A stretch of DNA of 64,000 bases from Pseudomonas frederiksbergensis (GCF_003732275.1 NZ_MOBM01000038.1:1357355-1421354), one strand, 5' to 3'; numbered from the stretch's first letter, positions 42,076-50,470 are shown. Made by a program: numbers and translations. Notes: a model not told the origin generated them from the letters alone.

Positions 42076-42640
42076 TCAGGCGTTCAGAGCGTCTGGCCCG
42101 GCTTCATACTGCGTATGGTGAGCCGCTAGCTTGTTAGCCAGGGCACAGGCCACCACGTTCGAGTGTCGTCGCACCAACAGCGACCTCACCCAGTTAGCTA
42201 GAGCCCCTTTTTGGTGTTCTAGCCTCTGCATGTAGACCCGGGCGCACTGGACCAGCAGTCGCCTAAGGTTCTTGTCGCCGCGCTTGCTGATGCCCAACAA
42301 ATTGGCTCGACCACCCGTGCTGTACTGTCTGGGCACCAGGCCGACAGAAGCGGCGAAATCGCGGCTGCATTTGTACTGTCGACCATCACCCATTTCGACC
42401 GCCAGCAGGCTGGCGGTGATCGGCCCGACGCACGGCAGACTCAGCAAACGACTGCCGAGATCATCGTCGGCCAGTTGGCTTGCCAGCTCTTTATCCAGCG
42501 CCTTGATCTGTTCGTCCCAGGTAGACGAAGTGGTCATGCAGTCGCTGCAACGCCAAGGCGCGCTGCATGTACTCAATGGCCTTCTCCAGATTCGCAACGG
42601 CATAATCGGGACACGGTGTTGAGCTTGGCTTTTCAGGATC
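42076..42640 (-). pseudogene. IS110-family transposase remnant
   Basis: The C-terminal Transposase_20 domain is intact to the eye (LLSLPCVGPITASLLAVEMG, FAASVGLVPRQYSTGGRANL, ISKRGDKNLRRLLVQCARVY). The preceding coiled-coil part (LHDHFVYL then DEQIKALDKEL) is split by a frameshift near 42.52 kb, and the DEDD catalytic N-terminal domain is missing. It is therefore a dead element, next to an IS21 fragment. Confidence 0.78.
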
Positions 42641-42701
42641 GTTGAGCCACGACCGAACTGTTCGCACCGCGCAAGGCCGCGCAGTAACCGCTGCAATCAG
42701 T

Positions 42702-42806
42702 TCAGCGCTTTTTGCCTGGGTGATACCGTAGGTATGCCTGGATTATCTGGTGCAGCGACAGCTTGTCGCGAAAGTACATCCTCCGAATTTTCCCCAACAT
42801 TTCCAT
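42702..42806 (-). pseudogene. IS21-family istA 5' fragment
   Basis: A 34-codon frame starting MEMLGKIRRMYFRDKLSLHQ is the N-terminal HTH start of IstA transposases, which are normally 340-500 residues. It stops after YHPGKKR, where the IS110 remnant begins, so the element was truncated. Confidence 0.75.
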
Positions 42807-42910
42807 GCTGATCACCCTGTGTTCTCCTGCTCGGAAAGTGAGCAGAAGTAGTTGAACACCTGGGTCAGTTTTCAGTCGGCAGAACAGCCTTTACTGGGTC
42901 AGTTTTCGGT
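42807..42910. mobile_element. IS21-type terminal region with two internal repeats
   Basis: CTGGGTCAGTTTTC occurs at 42860-42873 and again at 42894-42907, in the leader of the istA fragment. Multiple short terminal repeats upstream of istA are characteristic of IS21-family ends. The outer junction falls inside a host gene at about 42.91 kb. Confidence 0.7.
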
Positions 42911-43070
42911 CAGCGGCAACAATGGCATCGATCGAGGTCTTTTCGGCGGCACCGTCGATCGAGCCTCGAAGCTGGGTAATCTGGAAGTGCTGGTAGACCA
43001 GTCCTCCCGCCATCAGGACCAGGCACAAGCTGAGAAGCAGGGTTGAGCGGGTAGGGCGTGGTAGGTTCAT
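42891..43070 (-). pseudogene. membrane protein gene truncated by the IS21 end
   Basis: A frame from the ATG at 43070 (GAGGA upstream) encodes about 50 native residues with one N-terminal transmembrane helix (TLLLSLCLVLMAGGLVYQH), followed by GSIDGAAEKTSIDAIVAA. Its last residues DRKLTQ and the stop come from the IS terminal repeat, so the native C-terminus is lost. The original family is not recognised. Confidence 0.6.
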
Positions 43071-43393
43071 GGATGTCCTCGCGCGAAGCTGGGGACACCC
43101 TCTCAAACCGCCTGGACTCGATGCAGCAGGAAATACGTTATCCGACCAATCCTGATTTTTTGGTGTGACCGATCAGGTAACCCCTCGTGCTGAGCTGTCT
43201 GCTATCCAGTTTCTCATCGGCGCTCATGTCGGTGAAGGTCGAGGCGAGAGGGTGGTTGTTGGAAGCTTCACCCCATCCCACCTGAAGTATTAGTTCACTT
43301 GGTTTATGGTCAGCTCAATGAAAAGGGGCACTTAGAAATTGGAATGGTTTCGCTGCACTCCCAAGACGGCAAGGTAGCGTTGGCGCATATACT
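43071..43393. other. intergenic, nothing recognised
   Basis: Lower-GC spacer between the truncated membrane gene and the end of the effector operon. No terminator with a clear T-tract and no credible frame was seen. Confidence 0.4.
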
Positions 43394-44137
43394 TCAAAAG
43401 TGTGGTAACAGATAGGGTTCTCCTTCAAAGTCTAGGTCTTTCAAGTCTTCGGGGGTCGCGAGAAATGGATTCTTGGTGGCGACGGCATTAGCCAGAGTTT
43501 CACTTAAGAATTGGCGATCACGTGCCATATTTGGTGGTAGCGCTGGATCCAGGACATCGCGGCCTATCAGGGGGCCCAGTTGTTCGCCGATACGGTAGTC
43601 AAACAGATCGGCAAACGGGTCAATTGTCTGTACTGGGTAGTGCTGCCCCAATCGTATCAGGATAGGTTGCATCCAGCGGTCGAGCACGCTGCGTTCCGGC
43701 AATACATGGGCAGCCAACCGATACAGGAAGCCCAGGGCACTGTAGAGATCACCTTCATAGGCATATCCATTGTTCAATCCAAAGCTTAGGTGCGTCATCG
43801 CGCACCACAACGGACCGTCGATTGGACCAGTCCACTGGCGGCGCTCAAACTCGAAATATTTTAAGTAGCGTGGATCGACCGTGCTGCACCACGAGGCCTG
43901 AAGTACCTGTTCGGGCTCGGTGTGGTTATGCAGTCCGTCGAAGCGCCACACCACCCATTCATACAGACCGATAGCCAGCGCCATGCGGGCGCGAATCGAT
44001 ATATCTTCGGCAGCATCGAGCACTGCGGTGGAGTCAGCATGAAAGTCAGCGTCGACGCGCGCATCATCCCAGATGAAGCGCAGATTGCGCCGCATTGCGT
44101 CGTCCAGCGTGATCCAGCCCGGTCGCTGTAGGGGCAT
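43394..44137 (-). CDS. candidate immunity protein 2 (paralogue of the upstream gene)
   Basis: A 247-residue soluble, helical protein. It shares a layout with the upstream neighbour: an E-W-V-V motif (GLYEWVVWRFDGL), ASW...VDPRY, GPLWCAMTHLSFG, a hydrophobic helix before LPERSVLDRWM, and a C-terminal NPFLATPEDLKDL. Its ATG overlaps the stop of that gene (TGATG), so the two are coupled. Position at the end of a PAAR-toxin operon suggests a second immunity gene or an orphan immunity protein. I do not recognise the family. Confidence 0.7.
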   Translation of the reverse strand: MPLQRPGWITLDDAMRRNLRFIWDDARVDADFHADSTAVLDAAEDISIRARMALAIGLYEWVVWRFDGLHNHTEPEQVLQASWCSTVDPRYLKYFEFERRQWTGPIDGPLWCAMTHLSFGLNNGYAYEGDLYSALGFLYRLAAHVLPERSVLDRWMQPILIRLGQHYPVQTIDPFADLFDYRIGEQLGPLIGRDVLDPALPPNMARDRQFLSETLANAVATKNPFLATPEDLKDLDFEGEPYLLPHF

Positions 44138-44853
44138 CAGGGCTTGCCGGGATAAGGGGTGGTCATACCCAGTGCCTTCAACTCGTCCACCGGTCGCAGG
44201 TAAGGATTGTGATCCGGATCCAACATCGCAAGAAAAGCATCTCGCAGCGCATCCTCGCTGCCTGCTACGTATCCGGCAGGGTCGAAGGTTTCGCGTAGCA
44301 CAGGGGCTTGGTTGGGCAGGGGCTGGTGTCGGTTGGGCGATATCTGCTGGAGGCGCTGCAGTGTGTCGGGCAGCCAGGTTTTGAATAGCGGTGAGCGGCC
44401 GACGACATGTTGCCCGAGCAGGACTAGGGAGATGCTGCTATCGAAGAGGCCAGTGCCGTCGGAGGTCTGAATGCTTTCTTCGAAAGAGTCGCACATCATC
44501 GTAAGCGATGACCAGAGCGGGCCGGTCAGCACGAATCGTTCATCGACATCGGGTGCGTCGGGTGCGGAGAGTTGCGCATAGCGAGGATCGATCATCGCCG
44601 CCCAAGAGGCCTCCACGCGCAGCAGAGCGTCGGAGACGTCCAGGTGCCGGGACAAGCGCGCGACTACCCATTCGACGCATGCGATGACTAGGCCGTAGGA
44701 CGCCTTCTCGTTGATTTGGCCGAGTGCCTTGCCCAGCTTAGGGTTATCGTCGTCGGTCATGCCGTGGAATTTGTTTCCAATACTGACGCTCCACTTGTAG
44801 TCGATCGGTAGCTCGTCGACCTTGGCGGTCAGCAGGTAGTTTGCAATTTTCAT
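44137..44853 (-). CDS. candidate immunity protein 1 for the deaminase toxin
   Basis: A 238-residue acidic, helical cytoplasmic protein starting 29 bp after the toxin stop. Key segments are ACVEWVVARLSRHLDV, EASWAAMIDPRYAQL, TGPLWSSLTMMCDSFEE and a C-terminal NPYLRPVDELKALGM. It is paralogous to the next gene. No enzyme motif is visible. In T6SS effector operons the gene right after the toxin is normally its immunity factor, so that is the inferred role. Confidence 0.72.
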   Translation of the reverse strand: MKIANYLLTAKVDELPIDYKWSVSIGNKFHGMTDDDNPKLGKALGQINEKASYGLVIACVEWVVARLSRHLDVSDALLRVEASWAAMIDPRYAQLSAPDAPDVDERFVLTGPLWSSLTMMCDSFEESIQTSDGTGLFDSSISLVLLGQHVVGRSPLFKTWLPDTLQRLQQISPNRHQPLPNQAPVLRETFDPAGYVAGSEDALRDAFLAMLDPDHNPYLRPVDELKALGMTTPYPGKP

Positions 44854-44882
44854 TCATCAACCTTTTAGATTCAGCCTGCCGC

Positions 44883-45662
44883 TCAGGTGCCGGGCGCCTT
44901 CAGGCGGCCTCCCTTTGCGTGGCCGTTGATCAGTTTGACCAGTTTTGGGTAGCCGTCAGGCTTCTTGCAGTCGCTCTTCGACATTGGCTGTGGTTTGTTT
45001 TGATGATCGCAGATCCAGATCTCAATATTGCACTCGTTGGCTGCCTCGCAGAGCATGTCATAGCAGGTGGAGCAAGGTGTGCCGTGGTACTCCGTCGCGC
45101 CGGTCTGGCGGTTCTCCGGACGCCAGTCAATGCTGAGCAGCACCGAGCCGTCGCGCAGCGCGCCCTTCACGTGGTTGGTGAGGTCGTTGAATATCTTGCA
45201 TTCGGCATGGCCACCGTAGCCGCCGCCCAGGTGGACACGGCGGAAGTTGCAGAGGGTACCGGCCTTCCTTTTGGCATCGGTATGTTGGTCCGGTGGGCTG
45301 TTGCGGATTGTTTCGTTGAGGCCGACCCTCTGCGCGCCGGTACCGCCCAAGCCGGCTCCGTTGATGTATTTATCAGCCGTCTTGTTGCTGGAGTAGGTTT
45401 GGGTTATTCCGCTGGCGTCGGGTTCCGTACGGTAGTACCCCGTTGAATACGTCATGCCAGATCCATCGGCTAATTCCCAAGGTGTCTTGTTGGCTAGGTT
45501 GCCATTCTTTTTTTTGGGGCGATCTTCTCTTTTTACTTTTGGTTTGGGACCGTTGGCTATGAAAAAAGCACGTGCATCGATGTTCTTCTTTTCTAGGTCC
45601 TTGCAGTCCGGCTCTTTGCCGTCCGCGACGGTCCCTCCTTTTGGACCACCGGATATCGACAT
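44883..45662 (-). CDS. T6SS effector with deaminase-superfamily fold (HAE / PCSTC)
   Basis: A 259-residue protein. The N-terminal ~100 residues are a basic, Lys-rich linker (KPKVKREDRPKKKNG). The C-terminal ~125 residues carry zinc-deaminase motifs: GGHAECKIFNDL with His152 and Glu154, then GTPCSTCYDML with Cys197 and Cys200. These are arranged as in nucleic-acid/nucleotide deaminases used as polymorphic toxins (Pput_2613-like, SCP1.201/DddA and related families). It lies 9 bp after the DUF4150 PAAR gene in the same frame and before two tandem paralogous genes. The likely target is DNA, RNA or a free nucleotide in a rival cell. The specific family and substrate cannot be set by eye. Confidence 0.83.
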   Translation of the reverse strand: MSISGGPKGGTVADGKEPDCKDLEKKNIDARAFFIANGPKPKVKREDRPKKKNGNLANKTPWELADGSGMTYSTGYYRTEPDASGITQTYSSNKTADKYINGAGLGGTGAQRVGLNETIRNSPPDQHTDAKRKAGTLCNFRRVHLGGGYGGHAECKIFNDLTNHVKGALRDGSVLLSIDWRPENRQTGATEYHGTPCSTCYDMLCEAANECNIEIWICDHQNKPQPMSKSDCKKPDGYPKLVKLINGHAKGGRLKAPGT

Positions 45663-45671
45663 GGTGCTGCC

Positions 45672-46061
45672 TCAGCGGTTGTTGTTTGTGGTCAGGTCCA
45701 GTAGCCGGACGGCATTCTTGCCTTCGATCTTGACGTCGAAGGACCATGCCTGCGCGATCGTCTTGCTCTGTAGGCAATGCTCAGTTACGTTCATCCCATA
45801 TGAACGTGTAGCCGCTTCGTCACCAGTACATCGGGCGTAGTTGGAAATGTTCTTCAGGCCAACTTGACCGCCTTTGACCTTGACCGTCCGCGCTCCCTGA
45901 GAAGTGTTACTGGCCTTTGCGAAGTCGGGGTAGGGAATAGGGGTAGGACCGGCTGGTGGCGCCGGGGGCGATAGGCAGACATCCGGCATCGCTCCCAAGA
46001 CATGGGTATCGTCTTTCTCCGCCGAAAGCTCTCGCCCGTTGACGAATACATTGGCACTCAT
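45672..46061 (-). CDS. DUF4150 PAAR-like protein
   Basis: A 129-residue PAAR-like spike-tip protein of the DUF4150 family. It has the start MSANVFVNGRELSAEKDD, PDVCLSPPAPPAGPTPIPYP, the GARTVKVKGGQVGLKNISNY block and the terminal WSFDVKIEGKNAVRLLDLTT. In many homologues this last motif runs straight into a toxin domain. Here a TGA follows NNNR, and the toxin frame resumes three codons later. Its ATG overlaps the stop of the ketosynthase-like gene (ATGA). It sharpens the VgrG tip and carries the effector. Confidence 0.9.
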   Translation of the reverse strand: MSANVFVNGRELSAEKDDTHVLGAMPDVCLSPPAPPAGPTPIPYPDFAKASNTSQGARTVKVKGGQVGLKNISNYARCTGDEAATRSYGMNVTEHCLQSKTIAQAWSFDVKIEGKNAVRLLDLTTNNNR

Positions 46062-47119
46062 AACGTAACCTCCCTTCCGATGTCGTTATCCTTAATGCCG
46101 CTTTGGAGCACGAAGGCAGCTCTTTCTCCGGTATCGCTGCCCACATGGCATAGGACATGACGTCCAGGGGCATACTTCATGCGCATGGCATGCGCAGCCC
46201 AGCTCAGCAGACACGGCAGAATGGCTGCACCGATCTCGCCCAGGTATTCGATCGGATGCCACATATCCAGCGGTTTTCTCCGCTCGCTACGATCCAGCCG
46301 CATGGCAACGAACATCGCTTCCTTGAACTTGTAGTGCTCACCCGAAAGGTCGCTCAGTCGAAGCGCAATATCGGACATGGTGACTCCCGCCATTTCCAAG
46401 GCATTGCGCACCGCCTGGGTCATGGCCTCTCCCCGCAACGGTTTGGAACCATCTATGGGCGCAGTCTCAACCGCTTGGCCATACCCCATGACGTACAGCG
46501 CGCTTCCGGTCGCTACAGGGGCAGAAAGCAACACGGCAGAGCCCGCTTCCCCCGGAAGAAATCCATTGAAGTTACCGGTGCAAAGCACTCGTCGATGCAC
46601 TTCGTAGGCATCCAATGTTTCATGGTCGATGTAGCTATCGACACCGGCTATCAATACATACCGGGCATGTTCTGCCGCTATCAGCGTCTGGGCATCGATC
46701 AGTGCTTGCGCGCAACCGACTTGCCCGGCGGGGTAAATACGTGAGGCTGGATGCAGAGGAGCATCCAGGCGCTCCGCCAGGGCATCGAGCAGTTGCGACT
46801 CGATCATTTCCGGCCGGCCTGGGCGCGATGGATGCGCGGTCCCTATCAACAACGGAACTTCCGATAATGTTTCCTCGCGGCAGACCTGCAAGCACTCGAT
46901 AATTGCAGGCGCCACCAGATCGGCCAACAGTTCGACACCGGTCCAGCGCTGTGGCAGGACGATGCGGGCACATCGATAGGGTTCTCCTCCCTCTCGATCG
47001 GCCCAAGCCCTCGTCATCACGCCGCTGATACCGGCACGCAAGGCCGCCAACGTGGAGGGTGCGTTGTAGCCAAGCGCGGTAACGAGCCCCGACGCACGAA
47101 CGGCCATCGGAATCCTCAT
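46058..47119 (-). CDS. beta-ketoacyl-synthase-like protein of T6SS effector clusters
   Basis: A 353-residue thiolase-fold protein with Cys136 (AGQVGCAQALIDAQ), a clear GFLPGEAGSAVLL block (187-199) and a C-terminal HPIEYLGEIGAA. The two His residues of elongating ketosynthases appear absent: the expected HGTGT region reads DLSGEHYKF, and GH of the last motif is GE295. It is probably a non-elongating, repurposed protein. It is coupled by ATGA overlaps on both sides to DUF2169 and DUF4150 genes, a recurring combination in T6SS clusters, so it may assist effector loading or modification. The mechanism is unknown. Confidence 0.8.
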   Translation of the reverse strand: MRIPMAVRASGLVTALGYNAPSTLAALRAGISGVMTRAWADREGGEPYRCARIVLPQRWTGVELLADLVAPAIIECLQVCREETLSEVPLLIGTAHPSRPGRPEMIESQLLDALAERLDAPLHPASRIYPAGQVGCAQALIDAQTLIAAEHARYVLIAGVDSYIDHETLDAYEVHRRVLCTGNFNGFLPGEAGSAVLLSAPVATGSALYVMGYGQAVETAPIDGSKPLRGEAMTQAVRNALEMAGVTMSDIALRLSDLSGEHYKFKEAMFVAMRLDRSERRKPLDMWHPIEYLGEIGAAILPCLLSWAAHAMRMKYAPGRHVLCHVGSDTGERAAFVLQSGIKDNDIGREVTL

Positions 47120-48228
47120 CGCACCATCCTCTTTCGCTTGGCCGCTACCGCCTCAGACAGGCTGCGGTAGTAGGTCTTATACGGAAAGCGCTGGGTACGG
47201 TGCCAGGCTTCGCTCATTTCGCCGACGATGGTTTCCTTTATCTCGAACACACTGCCGTTTAGCGCAATCCCGGTGCGCCATGTCATCGTGAAGCGCTCGC
47301 TGTCCGGCTCCAGGACGATGGTGTCGAGGACCGCCTTCTGGTTGATGTCTCGGCCTCGGTAGGGGATGAAGGTGACCGGCATGGTCTGGCGCGGCAAATG
47401 GAAGGTGCGGAGTCCATCATGTGTCAGGTGTTTCAAGATCATATCCTCACCGCCCTGGGGGTAAGGGATGATTTGATCCTCTGGCGCAGCTTGGAAGTAA
47501 CGCTCGTCGAAGTCGTCTGGCCAGAACGGCGCCTGCTCGTTCAACCAGTGCTCATCGTAGGTTCCGGCATAGCGTTGCCGCGGCCCCCAGGAGCGGCCGA
47601 TTGGCGTCAATGCCATGGGGCGATATTTACCGTTGTGGCGGGTGACCGGGCGATCACTGTCCTCGGTGTTTGGCAGTGGCTGGCCGTCGATTTGCTCCGT
47701 GTGCCGCCAGTAACCCCGTCCCGCCGGATTGGCAAGGAAGGTTGCAACCTTGCCGGTACGCGACAGGCGTGTAGCGTCTATGCCTCCGAAGGCGCGTTCA
47801 TATCCGACGGGCATTGTCGTAAACGGCAGGGCTTCACTCGCACTCACGGTGCCGAGCAAGCTTTTGCGCCAGTGGCGGTCCCCCACCACGTTGAAATGCT
47901 TGATCAGGGTGCCGACTCGCAGGCCGACGTGCAGGTGCGTGGCGATGCCGCCATCCGGGACGTGTGCCTGACCGATCACCAATACATCGCAGGCCGGTTT
48001 GAAATGCGCGAAATCGCTTTCCCGTAATGGGGCGCTGACTCCTGGCTCGCCAATGAACTCGTCGGCCTCTATCAACGGCTGTTGATCGACATGTAGTTGA
48101 GCCGGCTGCCCCGGTTTGCTTGGCATTCGATAGGTGGCCTTGACGATGACCACCAGCAGTTCGCAGCCGTCACGTTGAAAGCCCATCGTCCAAGCGGCCT
48201 CGAACGGGGTGACCTTGGTGAACCTCAT
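47116..48228 (-). CDS. DUF2169 T6SS effector adaptor/chaperone
   Basis: A 370-residue DUF2169 protein. Family members act as chaperones or adaptors that mount PAAR-type effectors on VgrG. Features include VTPFEAAWTMGFQRDG, LLVVIVKATYRMP, YERAFGGIDATRLSRTGKV, PANPIG-like LTPIGRSWGPR and a PDDFDERYFQAAPEDQ block. The ATG at 48228 overlaps the TIGR02270 stop (ATGA), and its own stop overlaps the ketosynthase-like start. It lies within the effector operon, three genes before the toxin. Confidence 0.9.
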   Translation of the reverse strand: MRFTKVTPFEAAWTMGFQRDGCELLVVIVKATYRMPSKPGQPAQLHVDQQPLIEADEFIGEPGVSAPLRESDFAHFKPACDVLVIGQAHVPDGGIATHLHVGLRVGTLIKHFNVVGDRHWRKSLLGTVSASEALPFTTMPVGYERAFGGIDATRLSRTGKVATFLANPAGRGYWRHTEQIDGQPLPNTEDSDRPVTRHNGKYRPMALTPIGRSWGPRQRYAGTYDEHWLNEQAPFWPDDFDERYFQAAPEDQIIPYPQGGEDMILKHLTHDGLRTFHLPRQTMPVTFIPYRGRDINQKAVLDTIVLEPDSERFTMTWRTGIALNGSVFEIKETIVGEMSEAWHRTQRFPYKTYYRSLSEAVAAKRKRMVR

Positions 48229-49460
48229 GCTGCCAACCACCGTTGCTGGCGGTCGGCACGGGCGGTTACGGGGAAAACCGACGCCCCTTTCCGCAAACGA
48301 GCCAACTCGATGGCTGCGCCCCGTCGCTGGCGTTGCGTCCCGCCATGCAGGAGCCTGATGGCGGCAGCCTCACTGATCGGTCGCCCGGCTAGATAACGAG
48401 AACCCGGGGTGAACCGCCCCTGTTCGGCTTGCCACCAGTCGTGCAGTGCTTCAGTGCTGACCCAATATGCGAATGCGTCATCCGGGTGTTCATCCTCCAG
48501 GTCGAGTGGATCGCGACGTAAGGATGGATCCTCCAGATCGAGTCCCGTGATGAGAGCGAATGCCTCGGCCGCAACGCAGGAGAACGCATTATCCCCGCAA
48601 AGCTCCAACAACCAGGGCACGACGGCAGGATCGCCAAATGCACCGGCGGCAATAACGGCCTGGCGTAAGGTTGTGCTGTTGCCTGCCAAGCCTCGAATGA
48701 GGCTGCGCACCCAGTCCGGGTATCCTGCACGCGCGGCGATTTCCAATGCCGGACCGGTTTGCTGTGCGGCTTCGCTGACTTCGAAGGCCAGTTCGGCCGC
48801 GCGGAAATCCCCTTGCAACGCACGCGACCAGTAAGACCAGAATCGACACCCTGCATGCGAATCTGCAGTGGCGCTATCCAATGCTCCCTCGCACTCTGTC
48901 AGGCCACGCTCGCCAATCGCACGCAGGGCTCGGGCACGCAGTTGAGGATCAGGGTCATTCAATGCCGCGATGATTGTTTGCCGTGCCGGTATGCCTTGAG
49001 CCACCCGCACTGCCAGGTCGACGGCGCGATGAGCCGATAGTGGTGATTCCGCCAGTCGTTGCAGAAGGGGTTCGAGGTCGTCCCAATCGAGCCAGGATAA
49101 CGCTGAGATCAACGCGTCACTCAGCTCCGGATCGCTGAGCGCGATCGAGAACGTATGGCTCATCGCCTCGCGATTCTGGAGAGCGAAGGCGAGCCAGCCC
49201 GCGACAAAAAGGGTGCCGCTATTAAGATCACCCAACGCTTGGGTGGCCAACTGTAAGCCCGTTTCCCCGGCGACACGTAGGCCTTCAAGATGGGCCAATA
49301 CACGCTCATCCAACAGTGCGAGTTGGTCGAGGTGGTAATGCGGTGCTAAAGCCGCCTGCTCACGTGTGGACCACAAAAACGAAGCCTCGTCAGCATGCTC
49401 GGTTACGACAGGAATATTCAGCAAGGACGAGATCTCGGCCGGAGCGAATCCATTCTTCAT
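48225..49460 (-). CDS. TIGR02270-family protein (T6SS-associated, operon copy)
   Basis: A 411-residue helical-repeat protein of the same family as the one at 37.8 kb (APHYHLDQLALLDERVLAHL, LSWLDWDDLEPLLQ, GDPAVVPWLLELCG, ITGLDLEDPSLRRDPLDLED). The ATG at 49460 with GAGGTT is preferred over a TTG at 49472. It follows the DUF6484 gene by 8 bp and overlaps DUF2169 by ATGA, so this copy is embedded in the effector operon. The role is unknown. Confidence 0.82.
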   Translation of the reverse strand: MKNGFAPAEISSLLNIPVVTEHADEASFLWSTREQAALAPHYHLDQLALLDERVLAHLEGLRVAGETGLQLATQALGDLNSGTLFVAGWLAFALQNREAMSHTFSIALSDPELSDALISALSWLDWDDLEPLLQRLAESPLSAHRAVDLAVRVAQGIPARQTIIAALNDPDPQLRARALRAIGERGLTECEGALDSATADSHAGCRFWSYWSRALQGDFRAAELAFEVSEAAQQTGPALEIAARAGYPDWVRSLIRGLAGNSTTLRQAVIAAGAFGDPAVVPWLLELCGDNAFSCVAAEAFALITGLDLEDPSLRRDPLDLEDEHPDDAFAYWVSTEALHDWWQAEQGRFTPGSRYLAGRPISEAAAIRLLHGGTQRQRRGAAIELARLRKGASVFPVTARADRQQRWLAA

Positions 49461-49468
49461 GGCGAACC

Positions 49469-50008
49469 TCAATTCAACTGGACAGAGCCACCCTGTACTT
49501 TGTTGGCTCCAGCAGCACGGGTGACAATGGTTTCTCCGTATACCTCCACCCGTCCATCCTGACGTAGAGTCAAATGAGACTTTCCACAGCGAAGGACCAG
49601 TTCCGTATCGGCATCCAGTAGCACACGCCCGCCGTCATATCTGACTTCCAGCGGTACTAACGCCTGTGGTCGATTTTCTTTGGCCCGTAGCACCCCCATA
49701 ACGATGGGCCGACGTTGGTCGGCCTGCTCGAACATCAACAAGACTTCCCGACCGACGTGATCGTTGCGCAGATCGACGAGGCTGCGTGCCGGTTGAGCGA
49801 TGGAGGATTCCTGCTCGGACCACGACACCAGTGGTATTTGCCCGTCATCGATCATGCCGAGTAAACGGCCTGTCACTGCGCTGTGAAAATCGATAGGCGC
49901 TGGCTGCTTTGACGCTGTTGAAAGACATGAAGTGGAATATGCCCCTTGTGGGGATAGCGGGACTTCTTCCTGCGCCTGTTGGGGGATATCAATTTTTAGG
50001 TCACTCAT
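49469..50008 (-). CDS. DUF6484 protein (T6SS-associated)
   Basis: A 179-residue protein. The central region (about 40-110; AVTGRLLGMIDDGQIPLVSW, VGREVLLMFEQADQRRPIVM) matches the DUF6484 family found between vgrG and DUF2169 genes, and a Gly/Thr-rich beta tail (TLRQDGRVEVYGETIVTRAA) resembles the VgrG-type beta-prism. It is the first of the chain of tightly packed genes leading to the toxin. The function is not established. Confidence 0.75.
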   Translation of the reverse strand: MSDLKIDIPQQAQEEVPLSPQGAYSTSCLSTASKQPAPIDFHSAVTGRLLGMIDDGQIPLVSWSEQESSIAQPARSLVDLRNDHVGREVLLMFEQADQRRPIVMGVLRAKENRPQALVPLEVRYDGGRVLLDADTELVLRCGKSHLTLRQDGRVEVYGETIVTRAAGANKVQGGSVQLN

Positions 50009-50470
50009 GGAACACTTCTCCCTGTGTAATAAAGTGCTTTATGAGACCCTCACGCTCGATCAACTGCTCTCGTCACTAAAGAGGGCAAGCATTGGTGTGC
50101 AACTATATTGATAGCCAAGTCCGGCGGGCCCTTTGCTCATAGGTAAATGAAAGTTAGCTGAGGTGTCACGAGTGTCAATGAAATTTCTTCGGAAAAGTCT
50201 TGAGAGCAATTGCGTGATTCAAAGTCCCTCCCACGAGAGAAAGCACAATCTATCGTTACGCTATCACCTTCGCTTGTGGGGGCAAGGCCGGCATGTGTTG
50301 CGCATGCACGCCATTGGTGCCGGGCCGATACGCTACGGCAGTTACGCTCCACAATCCGTTTGAGAAGGAGGCGAAGATCGCCCTGCGGGTTTTTCCGACA
50401 ACCCTTGCGGGGGCCGCGTCGGGTCGGCGGCCCAACTCCATCACGCACCGGACGGAAGAGAAGATCATAC
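50009..50470. other. intergenic, no supported gene
   Basis: It holds a lower-GC half (50009-50270) and a GC-rich half (50270-50470) that continues from the DUF6484 fragment. No frame here extends DUF6484, and no clear terminator was found. It is probably a rearrangement junction. Confidence 0.4.

Noticed and set aside
50270..50460. GC-rich block that might be a structured RNA or attachment site
   Set aside because: No consistent secondary structure, tRNA-like element or flanking repeat could be found.
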